Below, piece after piece: positions 12,985 through 24,622 of a stretch of 64,000 nucleotides of DNA. Made by a program: the position numbers and the translations under genes. The notes below the pieces were generated by a model that saw only the letters and a list, made by a program, of their open reading frames with translations, made no database searches and was not told the DNA's origin. This stretch comes from Drosophila miranda (taxonomy: Eukaryota > Arthropoda > Insecta > Diptera > Drosophilidae), in the NCBI RefSeq assembly GCF_003369915.1, contig NC_046673.1, positions 20,761,718 through 20,825,717 of the forward strand, written 5' to 3'. The stretch's first letter is position 1. The number at the start of each line of letters is the position of its first letter.

Positions 12985-14919
12985 TCACTTGCCCACAGGT
13001 GGAGAGGCGACCCCCTGGAAGACTCTGCGCCAGAGGTGCTCCAGCAGGAAGCCGAGAAGGGCAAGCAGGTTGCCACCGAGGACGACATAGAAGGCCAACT
13101 GGAGGTCACCGATGGTGAGGACGCGCGCGAGGTCGGCCTCAGCGTTGGCCTCTAGGGTGCGGGCGCGCATCTGGATGTCGACGCGGGACTTCTCGTCCGC
13201 GATCCACTTAACGATGAGGCCGGCGTTGAGGAGGCGCAGAAGGAGGGCATTGATGGCGTCCTCCCAGGGCGAGTCGCGCGGCATCACATAGGAGATGGTG
13301 TAGTACTTGGGGCACTCCGGCACCACCCAGATACGGCGCAGCAGCATGAAGTGGGAGGACTCCAGCATGAGGGAGGTATAGCGAGAGACACCGGCCTTGC
13401 CCCCGTTCCGGGCCACATCGTCAATGACGTCCGCATGCAGGTCGCGGTTCCAGGTTAGCTTCTTGTTGAGGCTGGCAAAGAGCGGCGAAGTCTCGCTGAA
13501 GAAAAGATCATCCGCCATGGAGCTGTACTTGTAGATCACCTTCAGACCACTGTCGTCCAGCTCCTGCATGGTGTTGATGTCCTTGTAGTACAGCGGATGG
13601 ATGTACACCGTGGCCAGGCTCGACTCGAATATGGCCCCGAAGATCACGCTAACCAGGCACAGCGATCCAATGAATATCCGCTCCGCATAGCTCGCGGGCA
13701 GCCTCGCCAGATTCACGCGCACCCACACCACCCACGTGTCCACCATTATGCCCAGCGCCTGCTTGTACAGCTGCCGATCCCGCAGCTTGACAATCCCCAG
13801 GCGCAGGTTGATCAGGCGCAGCAGAAGCCAGATCAAGCCACAGCCAAAGGCGGACAGGATGAAGCCCAGCCAGATGTCGTAGCCGACCGCAAAGATGGGC
13901 AGTATGGACTGGGGTATGCGATGCGCCTTGGGCACGTAGATGCACAGCTCATCGTCGTAGACGGCCACCGTGAAGTCCATGTACTGCTGCACCAGGTAGT
14001 CCTTCACGAAGAATCCCGTCAGGCAGATGTCCAAGCCATCCTGGATGATCGAACCGATGGCTCCGTTGTAGCTGCCATTTGCACTGCGTTCGCTGCAGAA
14101 GAGAATCATTCGATGGGACATTCGATTGCAACACAGATTTATGACCTACCCAAAGTAGTTCTTATCTGGCTGCTGCAGCAGCAGGGTAAAGTTGAGTTTC
14201 TCCTGCAGTATCTGCGCCACGGAGAAGTCGACGCCTGTGACACTGACCAGTAAACCCGTATTCGGGTCCACCTCCGGCCGGGTGTAGACGGACTTGAACA
14301 TTTGCACGCGTAGCGGATAGCCGCCCATGTCGTGGAAGAGGTACTTGGACAGCGGCTCATGGCCCGTGTAGGGGACCAGGCGACCAAAGGCCTGTCCACT
14401 GCGCCGGAAGGGATCGTATATCCAGATCCCTTCCAGCGAGAGGATGTACCGGTTGTAGATCTTGTGGCGCGTCCACAGCTGTCGACAGCTCTCCTCCAGC
14501 TGGCCCTGCTCCCGCACCGTGAGTCCCTCACTCTGATCGGCCAGTACGTAGAGAAAGACCCCGGCCCGCTGGCTGGGGCCGGCTGCACCCCGGTTCGAGA
14601 TGAGGTCCGCCAGAGTCATGACCAGAGCCAGATTCTCCCGACCAAAGCGATCGTCCAGCCACTGGTCCTGATCCGCCTCGTAGCCCAGAACGATCAAGGG
14701 CACCTGGGAGCGATGCAGCAGCCACTGGACATAGACATTGGCGGCATCCCCGTGCTGATGACCCAGGCGCAGCCACAGCTGCACCCGAGGCAGGTCCCTC
14801 GTGGGCACCGCCATTAAATCATCCAATTGGCTCAGCTCCACTCCGATGGAAGCGCTTCCCGCGGAGAGCAGCGGCAGCAGCAGTAGAAGCAGTAGGAGCA
14901 GCAAGATTGGGACTGCCAT
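12985..14919 (-). CDS. Divergent ionotropic receptor (IR), two exons
   Basis: Exons: 14919-14150 and 14092-12985, joined in phase 2 across a 57-bp GT-AG intron; 625 residues. The start was chosen at the Met that begins a signal peptide (11 leucines, then LLSAGSA); an in-frame Met lies 32 codons upstream. An extracellular amino-terminal region is followed by ligand-binding lobe S1 (about 220-310), a first membrane helix (about 329-349), the pore region, a second helix (about 388-409), lobe S2, and a last helix (about 597-618) before a short cytoplasmic tail. This is the layout of the glutamate-receptor-like IR family, ligand-gated cation channels of chemosensory neurons. The large divergent ectodomain fits the non-antennal 'divergent' class, often gustatory. 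Its position beside sisA suggests the Ir10a orthologue, but I could not confirm that. Confidence 0.85.
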
Positions 14920-17831
14920 TCGTCTTGGCTTTGATATCACAAATGACTCAGGAAGTCCTCCGTTCCTCCTGTTAATGTCCTGTGCCGTGCCTGCTCCTTG
15001 TTTTGACACCTGCAATTTTGTTTGTTTGCTTGCGCGTAATTAGAGACTCGTTGTGTCAGCTCTATCGCAGGTCCCGTCGCAGCTCCTGAGCAAACATCGC
15101 AGGGCGACACCCACCACACAGGGGGCTTATGTCTGTTTTCCTGCCTGTGGGCGGCTACCACTCCCCCATAACTTCTGCTGCTTTTGTTGTCCCTTTTCCC
15201 AGGTTCGCATTCAGTTTTGACCATTCATTGCTAAATCAACTTGTTTGAACGCGGAAATCCCAGCAAAAAGGCCAACGAAAACGGAAAGTGCTCGACTCGC
15301 ATTCGTTTTCCCCCAGCCCCTCCCCAGCGCCACAACCCGCCCTGCGGCTGTAGATTGTCTTGTCCAGCGGAATTGTTAGATCAGAGGACATACAAGTTCT
15401 TTTATTGTATTGTATGACTGTCGGGTCAAGCAGCATAAATATCATAAATGATAGCCAGTGGTGCAGCCTAAAGTAAATCCATACTATTTTATTGCTCGCT
15501 ATTTGCACTGTCCACTGTATGAATCATTGTTACGGCATAGATATGTACATATGTACATATGCTTACGCACGGCAGCGGCCGTTCGTTTCGTTAAGCCATT
15601 CTTTGCTCTCTATCTCCATAGCTCGTGCTCGGCTCAGCCGCAGCCACGATTTGCTCTAGCTCTCTCTTTAGTTAGTTCGCGCGCTTCGCTCGAGCTGATC
15701 TTCGTAGCCATCGGATCACATTGCTCTTCATCGGTCGTGCTTACACATGCGCACACAATATTCATATGTACATATGCATGCACATACGCATACGTCGCTC
15801 TTCATATAACAATAAATCGGGCCTATTAAAGAGAAAAAGCTCATTCACTATTCCCATTTGTATGCTTAGTAGTAACTACTGTAACTACTAGACGCTATGG
15901 CGGGTCCAACATTTTTTGTCTTTGTTTTCGCTAGAAAAAAAAAGTCACCTTCGCCTCTTTCCCTATATTCACATGCATATCTACATATGTCTGTATGTAT
16001 GTATGTACGAGAATGTACAAGGAAATCTGTGAGTGGTCACGTCTGCCACTACTGCCCGCTGACAAGAGTAACAAAAACAGCCATCAATAAAGTTCTACTC
16101 TCACCAACGCCCGCTCGATCCGCGCTGTGCGTGCCCGTGTACCTGGTGTGTCTGGTCTGTGAGTAGTTTTGAAAATGAAAAATAAATTGGAAAATTGAAA
16201 AAGCAATTCATCGCATTAGGAACGTGCAGTGAATGGCAGGACTCGCTGGTGTGCCTCCTCCTGTGCTCCCCTTCACGGACAATGGCAAGTTTTTATCACT
16301 CCACGGCAGGTGCGTTGCCGAGACAATGGAAACTGATGCGCCACTCCATTTGCTCTTTCTCCTTCTTCATCTTGAGGTCTACCCGGTCCGCCATTTGTCT
16401 CATTTGCTACCAGACTAGAGATGGGCATTTGGCATGTGGCTGTATGTGACTCATGTGATAAGTGCATACGGAGGCCTGCCTGTTTTGCCCCCCCCGCTTT
16501 ATTTTCATCATTCCAGCTGTCATATTCCACCAATCCGGTGGTCTTTTCTTCATGGGTATTGCTCTTAAAGTCTCAGAGATCGACAGACGACAGAATATGG
16601 ATGGTTCGTAAATGTTTTTCGTGCGTGTGCGTTCCGTGGCAGTCCGTCCCTGGCCGCGCCCATCGCCATCTTGGACCGAACTGCATTCAACACAAAACGA
16701 GCTGAGCTCAATGGGCGTGGCCAGCTTTTATGGTCCGGCGATAAAATCAAATTGAAGTTTTTCCGGCTTTCCTCAAAGACAGAGACAGACAGGAGAGCGA
16801 GTGAGAGAGAGTGAGGAGTGAAAACGGTTGGCTCATTTATTATTATGAGGCGGCCGTTGTGTGGAACCGGAGGCATCCAGAAGGGAATGAAACCATTTGT
16901 AACCTGGCACGTGAAAATCAGCTCGAACCAGGCATCCCGTAGCAAAGTTCGATTGGCCATTGTGGCAAAACGCATTCTATGGGTTCATTCAGCCCTCTTT
17001 CGATTTGCCTTTAATCCGACCCCCCACCGACAAAACTTTCTGTCCGTACCTTTGTCGGCTGGTTGGAGATAACCCGTTTGCCCCCAACTTCTTGCCTGTT
17101 AAATATATGTATGTGAATTAACAAAAGCGCCAACGCTATTCTGCAAGGGAATGCATTTTAAATTTCCAGCGGATGCAGCACAGTTTTGCGATAAGCTAGT
17201 GGCTCTTTATTTCCCACCAATATCCTTGGCTTGAAGCCCCATCACCAAATGGCAGAACCGAGCAGCAGCCACAGTCCCATTCACAATCCACAGCCACTCC
17301 GCCCTCCCAAAGCCATTACTTCCATTGCATTTACTTCTTTTGGCAACGCAAATTGCTCGCAAGCGAAAAACATAAAGAAAATAAGAAACCAGAGTGCAAT
17401 CATGTCGGATCAAATGAACTGAACTTAACCAAGCCGAATGGCATGGCAATGGGATTACCTTCAGCTGGAATTCACAAAAAAAAAAACCCCAAGGGTTGCC
17501 GAAGCGTTAAATGCAAAGTGAAAATATCCATAATGAACTCAAAATTGTTTGTCTGTCGAATTCGTATGGAGAATGGCGAACACGAGCAAGTATCTCTAAA
17601 AATATAAAGGTATTTTTAAAGGTAGATATTCATTTGTACACTGTATCCAATATCCAAGACACTGGACGTCCCAAATCGTCAAGCCCTTCCGGACACTTCA
17701 TCGATTCATCGATAACTTTCGATTACTCCACCTTCCCGATGTGGGAAGAATGGCACTCCAAATGCTGTATTCCTCGAAAGGATTCTACGCCAAGGGAGGA
17801 TGAAAGACACCATAATATTTCGCTGAACATG
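14920..17831. other. Intergenic region between IR gene and sisA
   Basis: No gene is supported. Palindromic ATATGTACATAT-type words recur near 15541-15565 and 15762-15790, as is common in fly non-coding DNA. Possible 5' flank of the IR gene lies at 14920-15250. Confidence 0.5.
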
Positions 17832-17837
17832 TTTATT
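17832..17837 (-). terminator. Poly(A) signal of sisA (AATAAA)
   Basis: AATAAA on the minus strand lies 119 bases past the sisA stop codon and is the first canonical hexamer. It overlaps a UGUAAAUA Pumilio-type octamer on the same strand (17834-17841). Confidence 0.5.
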
Positions 17838-17955
17838 TACAATATTTTGAATTGTTTTTAAATACCAATAATAATACGCTTAATATCGAAAAATCAACAA
17901 GAAAAAAAATGTGTCTAAGAACTAAGACTAAGAGAATAATCATTCATTCAATCAA

Positions 17956-18576
17956 TCACTGGTCCATGGCCGCTGTCATGCACCGATCCACGCCGAAGTT
18001 CCTGCGCATGCGTTCCAGGGCTCCCAGATTGAAGCCCCGCGCCAGCAGCTCCGCCTCCGCCTGGGCAATCACCTCCCGCATGTGGTCCAGCACTCCGGCG
18101 CTCTCCGTCAGCTGGCTGCTGACGAACTTGTGACGGAAGCGCAGCTTGGCCTTCTTGATCTTGTTGTTGTAGCGCGACTTGCGGCAGGACTCGGCCCTCT
18201 GCCGCTGGGTGTCGTGGCGACTGCTGGCCATTGGAGCGGCTGCGGATGTGGCTCTGGGCGAGGGTGTTGGCACTGGTACTGTTCTGGATGCCTCTGTCGG
18301 GGATGGTGCGCCGGACGCTGTCGTCTCCGGCCTAGGTTGGGCCCGTCGCTCCACCACAATGGGGTTCGCGAGCAGCATCTGGTCCACATATCTTTGCTCC
18401 TCGTCGGCGTAGTGCGTCTTCAGGTGCTGCAGCTCCAGAGCCACCAGCTCGTCAATGTGCTCGGGTTGCTGCGTTGCCGGTCTGCTCTGCGGATGAAGGC
18501 CAGGGGCGCTGACTATGAGGGGCCCTGGACTGATCTGGGCGTAGAATTTATGCAGATAGAGATGGCTCTGTTCCAT
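17956..18576 (-). CDS. sisA: Sisterless A, bZIP X-chromosome counting factor
   Basis: Single-exon gene, 206 residues. The start is the Met of MEQSHLYLHKFYAQ, 49 bases below the expected start site of a TATA promoter. Two blocks match SisA as I recall it: an acidic block around THYADEEQRYVDQMLLANP (about 54-72), and a bZIP-like region (about 123-185) with basic segment RAESCRKSRYNNKIKKAK and a weak zipper. The middle is a Pro/Thr/Ser/Ala-rich spacer, longer than in D. melanogaster (about 189 residues in total). SisA is one of the X-linked signal elements that activates the Sxl establishment promoter in early female embryos; dose sensitivity reads X-chromosome number. The compact intronless gene and upstream TAGteam sites fit very early zygotic transcription. 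Confidence 0.93.
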   Translation of the reverse strand: MEQSHLYLHKFYAQISPGPLIVSAPGLHPQSRPATQQPEHIDELVALELQHLKTHYADEEQRYVDQMLLANPIVVERRAQPRPETTASGAPSPTEASRTVPVPTPSPRATSAAAPMASSRHDTQRQRAESCRKSRYNNKIKKAKLRFRHKFVSSQLTESAGVLDHMREVIAQAEAELLARGFNLGALERMRRNFGVDRCMTAAMDQ

Positions 18577-18651
18577 GGCGTGTTCGGGTGTGATGTGTGC
18601 TCTCCTCGAAGTGTGCAAGGCTTGTGCTGCCCCTCGTCCCTTCACGCCTCG

Positions 18652-18659
18652 CTTTTATA
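18652..18659 (-). promoter_or_regulatory. TATA box of sisA
   Basis: TATAAAAG on the minus strand lies 76 bases upstream of the sisA ATG. Transcription would start near 18625, giving a 5' leader of about 50 bases, typical of rapid intronless early-zygotic genes. Confidence 0.75.
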
Positions 18660-18664
18660 GAAAA

Positions 18665-18881
18665 CAGGTAGCTCGAAATCGGCATTGGGTGGCACTGGGC
18701 CACCGCTGCAGGTCTGTTCATGAATGATCGCCACCCAACCGACAACTGCAACTTTTATGATCTTGTTTGCCTTCGCGTACCCCTTCCCTACCTGTCCAGG
18801 GATTGGTCCCTCACCGAAGATGTAAACAAAGGGATTAGCGTCCGAAGCTGCAAATATCCTTAAGGAACTGCAGACAGGTAT
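18665..18881 (-). promoter_or_regulatory. Proximal TAGteam (Zelda) site cluster of sisA
   Basis: CAGGTAG occurs at 18665-18671 (plus strand), its reverse complement CTACCTG at 18788-18794, and CAGGTAT at 18875-18881. CAGGTAG is the strongest Zelda-binding heptamer and marks pre-blastoderm genes. The three sites lie within 300 bases of the sisA start codon. Confidence 0.8.
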
Positions 18882-20369
18882 CCATTTTATATGTGTACCA
18901 CATTGTCAAACGATGTCCAGAACATGGATACAAAGTATTTATGTTATATCCGTTTAGGGAAGGCGACCCAGTAGGTACAATCTGTACCTATTCTACAAAA
19001 TAATAAAGAAATTATGTCGGAATTTAATTTGCAGATGACACGCATTCAAATACAAAATATGGTTCTGTGGCAACTAATAAATGTTAATATATGCATTTTT
19101 TAGAGCTATGGAATCGCAATGGAAAAGCTGCAAGTAAGTTATGTCTGGCACTGTATATACAGAGATAAGTGTCCGACACTCGATAGATATACATATTGGA
19201 ATGGTGGTATAAATGTGCCTAACGGATACACGCGCATGATAAGGTCCAAGGTCAACACATGCAGAAACACCCACAGTGTAGGGATAATCTACCGATGAGC
19301 GATAAGAGCCAATCAGTCGTCGATAAGGCTACCTGGAATTGGCAACCTCTGGCCCCTCGGGTACATATTTGGGTAGGTAGCCATAATTCAGTGAGAAATT
19401 AGCGGACATGTTGCGGCTTGTTGCGGGGCCCAGATAATCCTCTGGCACAGATCACCGCCCGTTGTATAATTAAATTAACAGCCCTCGACGAATCCCAAAA
19501 AAAAATGAGGTGCGCCAGCCCGGGTAAAAGGGGATCGGGGTTAAACCCGTGCCCGAGCAGGCCAGCACTCACATAAATCTAGGCTATGGAAATCCTTCTG
19601 GATACCAATTTATGATTGAAAGATTTAAAGTCAACGATCAGCGCGAAACCTGGGCTTTGTAGAAGAGACTGTAGACTGCATACACATAGACTCCCGATTA
19701 TATGGGGAAGCCTGTAACAGACGAGTAATATCTGTAGATATTTTATATTAACAAAAAAAAAAATATCTTTGCTAAAAGAATAAAGGTAAGAGAAGATACT
19801 TTTATTGATCTGAATGTTTTCTCCTTTAAAAAACATGCCCCATAGGGTAGCAAGCAAAAATATGCAATGTCTAACAAGAGCCATTACTATTAATATTATG
19901 GGAAAGCTGCAGAAGGTGGTGAAGTACAAAAAACGTAGCACAGATTTGGGAGGTTGTATTCGTACGAGTATATTGAGTACATCGTCTGGATCATGATCTT
20001 CTGGAATGATCATCTGTATTTACATACGAGTATATGTTCGGCTATCCCTTATTCCTCATAATTGTAATTATCTCAATTCGAATGTAAATAGAGTGCTAGC
20101 GTTTTTGATAAGAAATGTTGTGGATTTTACGCTCTTTGTTGCTTATTTCTACATATTTCCATCTTCCTACGATCTATCATATCTACCCAGCAGTTTAAAT
20201 CCTTCACTCCATCCATTTAATTGGTAATCCATCCATGCGTACATATGTTTTACTCTAAAGAACAGCCCTGCCTGCTTCAATCCCACAAATAAAATTGTCA
20301 ACAAAGTTTACATTTTCATGTTTTATATTGTTTGATTATATTGTCTAATGGAATTTAGTTTGAAAATCA
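18882..20369. other. Intergenic region upstream of sisA
   Basis: Apart from the distal TAGteam pair nothing is supported. A 144-codon minus-strand frame at 19579-20013 is AT-rich and unlike any family I know. Confidence 0.5.
19329..19380 (-). promoter_or_regulatory. Distal TAGteam pair upstream of sisA
   Basis: CTACCTG (reverse complement of CAGGTAG) at 19329-19335 and TAGGTAG at 19374-19380 lie 39 bases apart and about 700 bases above the predicted sisA start site. They look like a second Zelda module. Confidence 0.6.
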
Positions 20370-20849
20370 CTACATTGTATTACATTTCGATTTCAAGAAA
20401 TCCTTTTTGCCGTCCGTCTCGGTATCGATGGTGTTGGAAGGTATAGGATTGCGCCGGCTTGGAGATCGGCTTCTGGTTGGAGCCGGGCACCGGTTTTGGC
20501 TATCGCGTCGGCTCACAGGTCGGCCTCTGGCTGGACTACTGCCGCCAGATGAAGGGGTCAGGGACTTGACAATATAGTGTTCGCCTTGAAGCTGGAGATA
20601 CCCCAGCCTTTGTCCCGCCTCCAGCGTGGCCATAGTTTCGCGACGGTCCTTATTTGACAAAGGCCACCCCTTGAGCTTCTCCATCTTGTCCAAGATCGCC
20701 TCATAGCACAAGGGTGTTCCCGATTCCGCCAACAGTTGGGCCATCAACTCAACATTCTGAATGCTGCAAGAGAGTGGGAGAGTCGCTGCCATAAGCCCGG
20801 AACCACAGATTACTCACTTGGATATGTTGTCTTTGGTGTACGAATTCAT
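20370..20849 (-). CDS. Small protein, possible winged-helix fold, unknown function
   Basis: Two exons, 20849-20818 and 20763-20370, join in phase 2 (AA|C) across a 54-bp intron with good borders (GTGAGT; pyrimidine tract then TTGCAG); 141 residues. The start MNSYTKDNISN supplies an upstream ATG with a short first exon. Residues about 12-78 are a compact alpha/beta segment (LAESGTPLCYEAILDKM, then LGYLQLQGEHYIVKSL) that resembles a small winged-helix domain with a C-terminal beta hairpin. The tail (80-141) is Ser/Arg/Pro-rich and basic. I do not recognise a named family. The regular exon structure and frame preservation argue for a real gene. Confidence 0.65.
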
Positions 20850-23167
20850 ATGTCAGTCTAAAGTATCAGAAAATTGCACAAAGCTCAAAAATATATGCGA
20901 TGAAAGCTTAGAAAAAATCAGCAGCACTCTTAAAACAGATATGTTTACTGTTCCACTCGTAGTTCCTTACTGAAATAAATGGGTAATCTGGAAACCTATA
21001 TGCCTCGGATATACAACACAGCCTCCTATGACGGGGGGAACTTAATGCTCGCAAAAGGCAGTAGCAAAGCGGCATACAGCCTCCTTAGCTTCCCGTTTTC
21101 AATGGACGTCTCGCTTCCAAACTCAAGGGTGCACTCGAGATATCCAAGGAATTCTGAAAATATGCCTTAGATCTACTAAGAAAGCGCTGAAAGATGGATC
21201 AGCAGTTTCCCCTGCTACTCCGTCTCCCTCTGCCACCGATTGCCCCACAAATGGCCTATTTGTTCATCCTTCATCTATGTAGCTGTCCCTCCGTGTATGG
21301 TTCCATCATGTCTTTAACACTTAGTTCTCTGTTTCTAATCCTGATTTCTGTATTACTTTCTTTTCTGTTTACTTTTTAGTACCTGTTCCTGCCTGTTCCA
21401 TATGGAGTCTTAAAATATAAGATCAATGATAAATTTGGGTGGCGAGCAAGTAATATAGTGGCTTTCACCATCTAAGACCCTCTCTTGTGGGTTCTTTATC
21501 CCCTATCCAACAGCTGTCCAGCTCCAACACAGATGATATTAGCGAATTTCAAGTGTCACACCATGCCAAACATGGTAAGGATTGTTCTCTTTAAAAAACA
21601 TTGTATGATAGAAAGGAAACTACTTATAAACATTTCGTACGAGATGCGGCTGAAAAATATGCGACATGTTTATAGCCTCTATATAAAGCCTCCATCAACG
21701 TGGTCCGCGAAATAATTTTTTGTTTTCGAGCTGCCACTATTTCTAAATATTTGTAAATTTCTTCCCGCAATTAAGAGCCCACACGTGCACTAATTGAAAA
21801 CGCTAATCTAACGCCAGTGGATAATTCGACATTTCAGTTTCCCAATCCAGGGGGTATCATTTTCCCAGTAACACGTCGCGTCCATAAACTCCCATAGACA
21901 TACTCGTTCAAGCATTCTCTATTCTCGATAAGCAGCATAGCCAGGGCTGTCTGCTTTAACCCATATATTACGTATATAATTTTGTGATACAGAAACCAGG
22001 TAATTATAAATGTTATTCCACATCTCTTGAAACCACAAAGAATGGTAAAAACTATGTGCTCTTCAGAATTTAGGAGATATAAGGATCTAAGGTACCAAGA
22101 CACCAAAGAAATCAAGTTCTTGTTGTCTTCCAGAGACACATAGCAGATAAGGGAGAATTTTTACACCTAGTAGGACCAGTAAAAGATTCTCTATCCCTAT
22201 CCCTATATCAAGAAACTGATTAGTGGGTATCTCTTGGTCGAGACGCGTCGAAATATTGTAGCCATCTCTCTTGTTTTAAATCTCTACTCTAATCGGGGTT
22301 GGGGCAGGCTGTCAGCGACAGACGGACCCATACCCAGACCCACACCCCGTGCTGGAAAATAATATTCCATTTGAATAATAAAACTGTCGCCCAATATGTG
22401 TTTTTCGAGAGATACGATTCTATTTCGGAAAGCGAAAATGAGAAAATATGCAGACAAGTATAATTAAAAAACGATTTATAATCATTTTCGCACAAATCCC
22501 AGTGGACCCCCAAACGCCTAACACCATCCCAACCCAACAGCCCGAGCACCCATCGACCCATGCGACGTCCCATGTCCATGTCTATGTCCAACACCAACGA
22601 GCACTTGAGGCCTGAGAATTTCCAAACTCGAAAAGAATGAAATAAAATGGAAGGAGGGAATGAGAGCCAGAGCCAGAGCCAGAGCCATAAATACGGCCAT
22701 AAAAGCAACGTGCTCATCGTGGAGACGGAACTGCCACCGCCACCGCCACTGCCACTTCCACTTCCACCGGGGACATCCCCAACGACATTGAGTTTGAATT
22801 ATGTCAACGCAGTAATAAATTGTTCAAGGCATTAAATTAAAATCTATGTACATGCAATTTCTGTGGGCGAGGCTGGGGGAGTGTGGCCAGCAGATAGGTG
22901 ACCCCAATTTGGGATTTGCGTTGGATAATTTACAGCAGCGAAGGAGGCAGGCAAATCTCGGTTTAGTTTTAGATTCTCATCCTTTACAAAATCGTCAAAA
23001 TTTACGTTTCGCTCTCTCTCTCTCTCGCTCTTTGAGTGGGCGGTGTCCCTGTCCATCTGTGGGTATATTGGCCATCGGATCAGCCCTCATGTCTAAAATC
23101 ATTTTTTTTTACAGCCTACGCAAATCCTGCCACAACATTCGCTTAAAATACAATTTTACACTAAACT
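20850..23167. other. Intergenic region
   Basis: No supported gene. It includes a CT run near 23012-23032 and a series of CCAGAG-like hexamers near 22666-22685. Open frames are short and lack known motifs. Confidence 0.5.
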
Positions 23168-23647
23168 CTACAGGTGGTAGGGCTGATGGCATTTGCCAAG
23201 CAGCCGCGGGCCCTCCTCGAGGTAAGATTTGGGCACCCGACATATACAGTTGGTGGCAAAGTTGGTGACGCGCCTCTGTGAGCAGCGCAGGCAGCACTTC
23301 TTCACTTGGCGATCAGATTGCTGTCGGCGATCTTCTCCCGCAGGCAGTACTCGTTAAGCTCCCAATTAATGGCCTCACGGCGATAGAACAGGTCGTAGAT
23401 GTAGCGCGTCTTCTGGTTGTGGATCTTGAATACGGGGCCATAGGTTCCACGCGGTTCCGTTTCGGCTATAAATAAACATCAATGTTTCGCATTTTTCATA
23501 ACTCCCTCCCTTTATCTCTCTTCATAGAACTGCGCAGCCGGCGAATCGTACGTTGGCTTACTTACCCTCTCGCATTTTTTGCCCCAGCTCCTCCAGTGTG
23601 GTCTCTATTAGCTCCCAGCCTGGTGGGCCCATTGAACTTCGCAGCAT
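23168..23647 (-). pseudogene. l(1)10Bb: Degenerate BUD31/G10 splicing-factor copy (l(1)10Bb-like)
   Basis: Exon 1 (23647-23566) and exon 2 (from 23465) join in phase 1 across a 100-bp GT-AG intron and encode GWELIETTLEELGQKMREAE, then [18 protein letters not shown] and ADSNLIAK, unmistakably BUD31 (G10), a small zinc-binding core component of activated spliceosomes. After NLIAK the frame hits TGA at 23304-23302. The expected W is destroyed by loss of one base, and about six codons (the GYEN region) are missing. Homology resumes in another frame with CCLRC and [10 protein letters not shown], then diverges, and the final Cys/His cluster is lost. A block of about eight residues before the FKIH segment and the basic N terminus are also gone. 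Retaining the intron means DNA-level duplication, not retroposition. BUD31 is essential, so an intact gene should exist elsewhere. A truncated product ending at NLIAK remains possible. Confidence 0.85.
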
Positions 23648-23742
23648 AATCTGCTTCGTATATCTTCATAGTTTAACGGATTAACTACAAACGGACAAGA
23701 GCTGTTCAAATTTGGGCTGCAAAGCCATCGATGGCTGAGATA

Positions 23743-23750
23743 TATCGATA
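23743..23750 (-). promoter_or_regulatory. DRE (TATCGATA) upstream of BUD31-like copy
   Basis: A perfect DREF-binding octamer lies 96 bases above the BUD31-like start, suggesting that the duplicate kept its housekeeping promoter. Confidence 0.55.
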
Positions 23751-24336
23751 GTTTCTTTTTTCGTAAGGAAAAAGTACTATTTCGAAGTTTATAAAATATG
23801 AAAATACAATATGCAAGCTGGACTTCTCCGGCATACGCATAGATAGTAAACGCAATAACGCATATATAGCAGACCGCCATTAAATTCAAAACGATAATTT
23901 ACGAGCTTTTGTCAGATATCGATTCGATAATTTACATTTTGCATGAAGCTTACATGGTATATTGCACATACTGACTAAGTATCGGGGTTTAAATGTAGAG
24001 TCGCGACTCATAACGTTTCCTTCCCGCTCGTTGCTTATACAAAGTGAAAAGGACTCCGCCAATCCATAGTATATCCATAGTATCATTGGCCTCTGCGTCC
24101 ATGTTCGTGTTTTGGGTTTGATTTGATTTGAAACTCACCCAGCGCGGCTTAAGTATTTTGAGAACGCGTTAATAATTTTCTGCCCACTCGCTCGGCAGCT
24201 CGAGTGGACCTCAACGACAAGAAAATTGATTCACTAATCGGATCAAATTATATGAGCATGGCTAAATGTTCTACATAGCTGAGAATATTCCACGGAAGAT
24301 CGAAAACGAGGAATATGTAAAATAGAACTTGAATTC

Positions 24337-24490
24337 GTCAGTATATTTACGGTATATTTTTTAAATGAGACGGTATGTTTCGGTATATTTCTGAAGGTCT
24401 TATCGATGTCTTATCGATAAGTCCGCGTTGATTGAAGTTGAGTTTGGTTGATTGAATTGCGCCATATAGGTTTGCAAAGCGCTATAAATA
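24337..24490 (+). promoter_or_regulatory. Probable promoter of r (Motif 6, DRE, TATA)
   Basis: Two full matches to the Drosophila core-promoter motif KTYRGTATWTTT (24337-24348 and 24379-24390) are followed by a DRE (TATCGATA, 24412-24419) and a TATA box (TATAAATA, 24483-24490). A start near 24513 and a donor at about 24622/24623 (GT|GTGAGT) would make a short non-coding first exon spliced to the acceptor at 26949/26950. DREF sites suit a growth-linked gene such as r. The assignment to r rests on position and orientation. Confidence 0.5.
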
Positions 24491-24622
24491 CATCTTTAAT
24501 TGGACATCGAGTGCGACAGAACACACAACAAAGCTCTGGCACACACGTGTACACGTGCTCTCCATCTACAACTAGAACTGCAGGCTGCATCTAAAGCTTC
24601 TCTGAACGAAAGTGTCGTCTGT

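Noticed and set aside
19579-20013. 144-codon minus-strand frame with hydrophobic stretches
   Set aside because: AT-rich, no promoter or splice support, no recognisable family; hydrophobicity follows from T-rich DNA.
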